Source: Prochlorococcus sp. AG-436-E22 (lineage in GTDB: Bacteria; Cyanobacteriota; Cyanobacteriia; PCC-6307; Cyanobiaceae). From it: a stretch of 44,564 nt of DNA. Under the pieces are notes generated by a model. That model saw nothing but the letters and a program-made list of their open reading frames with translations, had not been told where the DNA came from and ran no database searches. Positions within the stretch are counted from its first letter, which is position 1, and each line of letters begins with the position of its first letter. Positions 43,548 to 44,564 of this stretch are shown here, piece by piece. The stretch covers positions 1-44,564 of the forward strand of contig QCPG01000008.1 in NCBI GenBank assembly GCA_003212615.1. Reading direction: 5' to 3'. Both the position numbers and the translations under genes were made by a program.

Positions 43548-44563
43548 TAGAAAACTCCGTTAAAGAAACTATAAATTGAATAAACACCAATAAATGGAGA
43601 GGTTAATTCTCCAAGAGCAGTAGATGTTGCACTTAATAGATTATCTTGTACTCTTATCAAGTCTCCATCCATTAAGATTGGATTTTTATAGGATGCAATT
43701 GGTTCTTCTGCAGAATAATTAAAAATCCTTCTTTCAGATTCACCTCCGATTTTAAATCTTACAAACTCTATTTTTCCTCTAACTAACTTTGGACCATCTG
43801 ATGCTACCAAAGCCTGATTAAGGCTAGCTCCTTGAGGAAGAGTTATTTGCCCAGGCATTTTGACTCTTCCACTAACAAAAACCCTCAATTTATCTGGACT
43901 TAAATTTGAGCGACTAGCAGTTAGTAATTGTTCTCTTATGACTTTATTATTTTTATTTATTTGTATTACATCTCCGTCAAATAATCTAATATTTTGTGAA
44001 TCATTACCTTCTACTAGTAATGATATAAAATCAAGCTCTGCTTTTTTTCTGCCTCCTCCTTGTCCTTTGGGAATCTTTCTTATTACAGTTATTTTTGATA
44101 AATCACTATAAGGTGTTACTCCATTACTATTTTGAATCGCATCGAAAAGAGTTGGGAAGATATAGGGAAGATTTTCTGACTGCGCTTTATTATTAATTAG
44201 ATTATTATTTTTATTTAAGTCATATGAATTAAAACTACTATTGGGATTTCCTGAAAGAGAATAAAAACCAGGTTTAGCCACTTCACCCCCTACGTATACT
44301 CTTATTGGCCTATAAGCGATTGGTCTAATATAAATATCTGGTTTTATTAAGTATTCTGAAAAGGCTATAATAAGAGCGTCTCTTAATTCCTCAATACTAA
44401 GACCTTCTGCATAAAAATCTCTTACTCTAGGTAAATATAAATGTCCTGATGGCCCTATCTTAAAGGAACCGCTTAATTCTGTTATGTTTAGAAATTCTAT
44501 ATATAAAATATCTCCAGGACCTAAAATATATTCATCAAATTCCGATAATTTTTTTACATCATT
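43547..44563 (-). CDS. Wza-type polysaccharide export protein (N-terminus cut off by window)
   Basis: Outer-membrane polysaccharide exporter of the OPX family. The frame is open to the window edge (NDVKKLSEFDEYILGPGDIL), so the GTG at 44281 is not the start. Visible: the Poly_export domain (YILGPGDILYIEF, FKIGPSGHLYLPRV, EYLIKPDIYIRP), then SLBB-type segments (IRVYVGGEVAKPGFYSL and RVFVSGRVKMPGQITLP), each probably a beta-grasp repeat. 338 residues seen. The signal peptide and lipoprotein cysteine lie outside. Coupled to the Wzz-type gene by the shared TAATG. Confidence 0.92.
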   Translation of the reverse strand, partial: NDVKKLSEFDEYILGPGDILYIEFLNITELSGSFKIGPSGHLYLPRVRDFYAEGLSIEELRDALIIAFSEYLIKPDIYIRPIAYRPIRVYVGGEVAKPGFYSLSGNPNSSFNSYDLNKNNNLINNKAQSENLPYIFPTLFDAIQNSNGVTPYSDLSKITVIRKIPKGQGGGRKKAELDFISLLVEGNDSQNIRLFDGDVIQINKNNKVIREQLLTASRSNLSPDKLRVFVSGRVKMPGQITLPQGASLNQALVASDGPKLVRGKIEFVRFKIGGESERRIFNYSAEEPIASYKNPILMDGDLIRVQDNLLSATSTALGELTSPFIGVYSIYSFFNGVF

Positions 44564-44564
44564 T

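Noticed and set aside
44279-44281. GTG at 44281 as the start of the Wza-type gene
   Set aside because: The frame runs open beyond it to the window edge with clear Poly_export sequence, so it is internal.
1-44564. tRNA, rRNA, CRISPR arrays, insertion sequences, att sites
   Set aside because: I scanned the gaps between genes and saw no cloverleaf-like, repeat-spacer or transposase signals; a tool-based scan would be needed to exclude a divergent one.

Overview
The window looks like a piece of a high-light-type Prochlorococcus chromosome. The DNA is very AT-rich and the genes are short and tightly packed, with several TTG or GTG starts. The housekeeping genes are typical of marine picocyanobacteria: a CpmA/LarB homologue, a DUF3611 membrane protein, a ThiE with a long N-terminal extension, CobL, a photosynthetic-type FtsH, and LexA with a cyanobacterial-type leader. 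I saw no rRNA, tRNA, CRISPR array, transposase or phage gene.

Positions 1-16857 are mostly core genome. They hold trmD (5' end cut by the window), a lone glycosyltransferase, ispF, a TIGR03792-like protein, larB/cpmA, two unlisted small ORFs (43 and 55 aa), thiS, thiE, ribF, a DUF3611 gene, surE, pheS, nadK, cobL, a small hypothetical, a DUF3122-like lipoprotein or secreted protein, ribD, ftsH, argF and lexA. The genes serve isoprenoid, thiamine, flavin, NADP, cobamide and arginine synthesis, tRNA modification and charging, photosystem quality control and the SOS response.

Positions 16898-44564 form a surface-polysaccharide island, more AT-rich than the core. It starts with a HAD phosphatase and kdsB. 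Next come methyltransferases, a PseC-type aminotransferase and a patch of decayed genes. On the minus strand from 38041 to 27400 lies a tight operon of nonulosonic (sialic-acid-like) acid type: CMP-sugar synthetase, a PseG-formyltransferase fusion, an ATP-grasp enzyme, a NeuB-family synthase, an SDR, an IMPase-family phosphatase, a PIG-L deacetylase, a Gfo/Idh oxidoreductase, a DegT aminotransferase and a GT-like protein. The right end has two related unknown proteins, a methyltransferase, galE, a Wzz-type co-polymerase and a Wza-type exporter (cut by the window). Together these suggest synthesis, activation and export of a capsule or O-antigen carrying an unusual acidic sugar.

The most striking signal is a duplicated four-gene module (oxidoreductase, aminotransferase, formyltransferase, GT-like protein, same order and strand) at 23339-24495 and 27400-30818. 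The losses are complementary. Copy A keeps only the formyltransferase intact and has scars of the other three. Copy B keeps the other three intact and has a scar of the formyltransferase. Most scars keep the gene's 3' part and apparently its start, as if the middle had been deleted.
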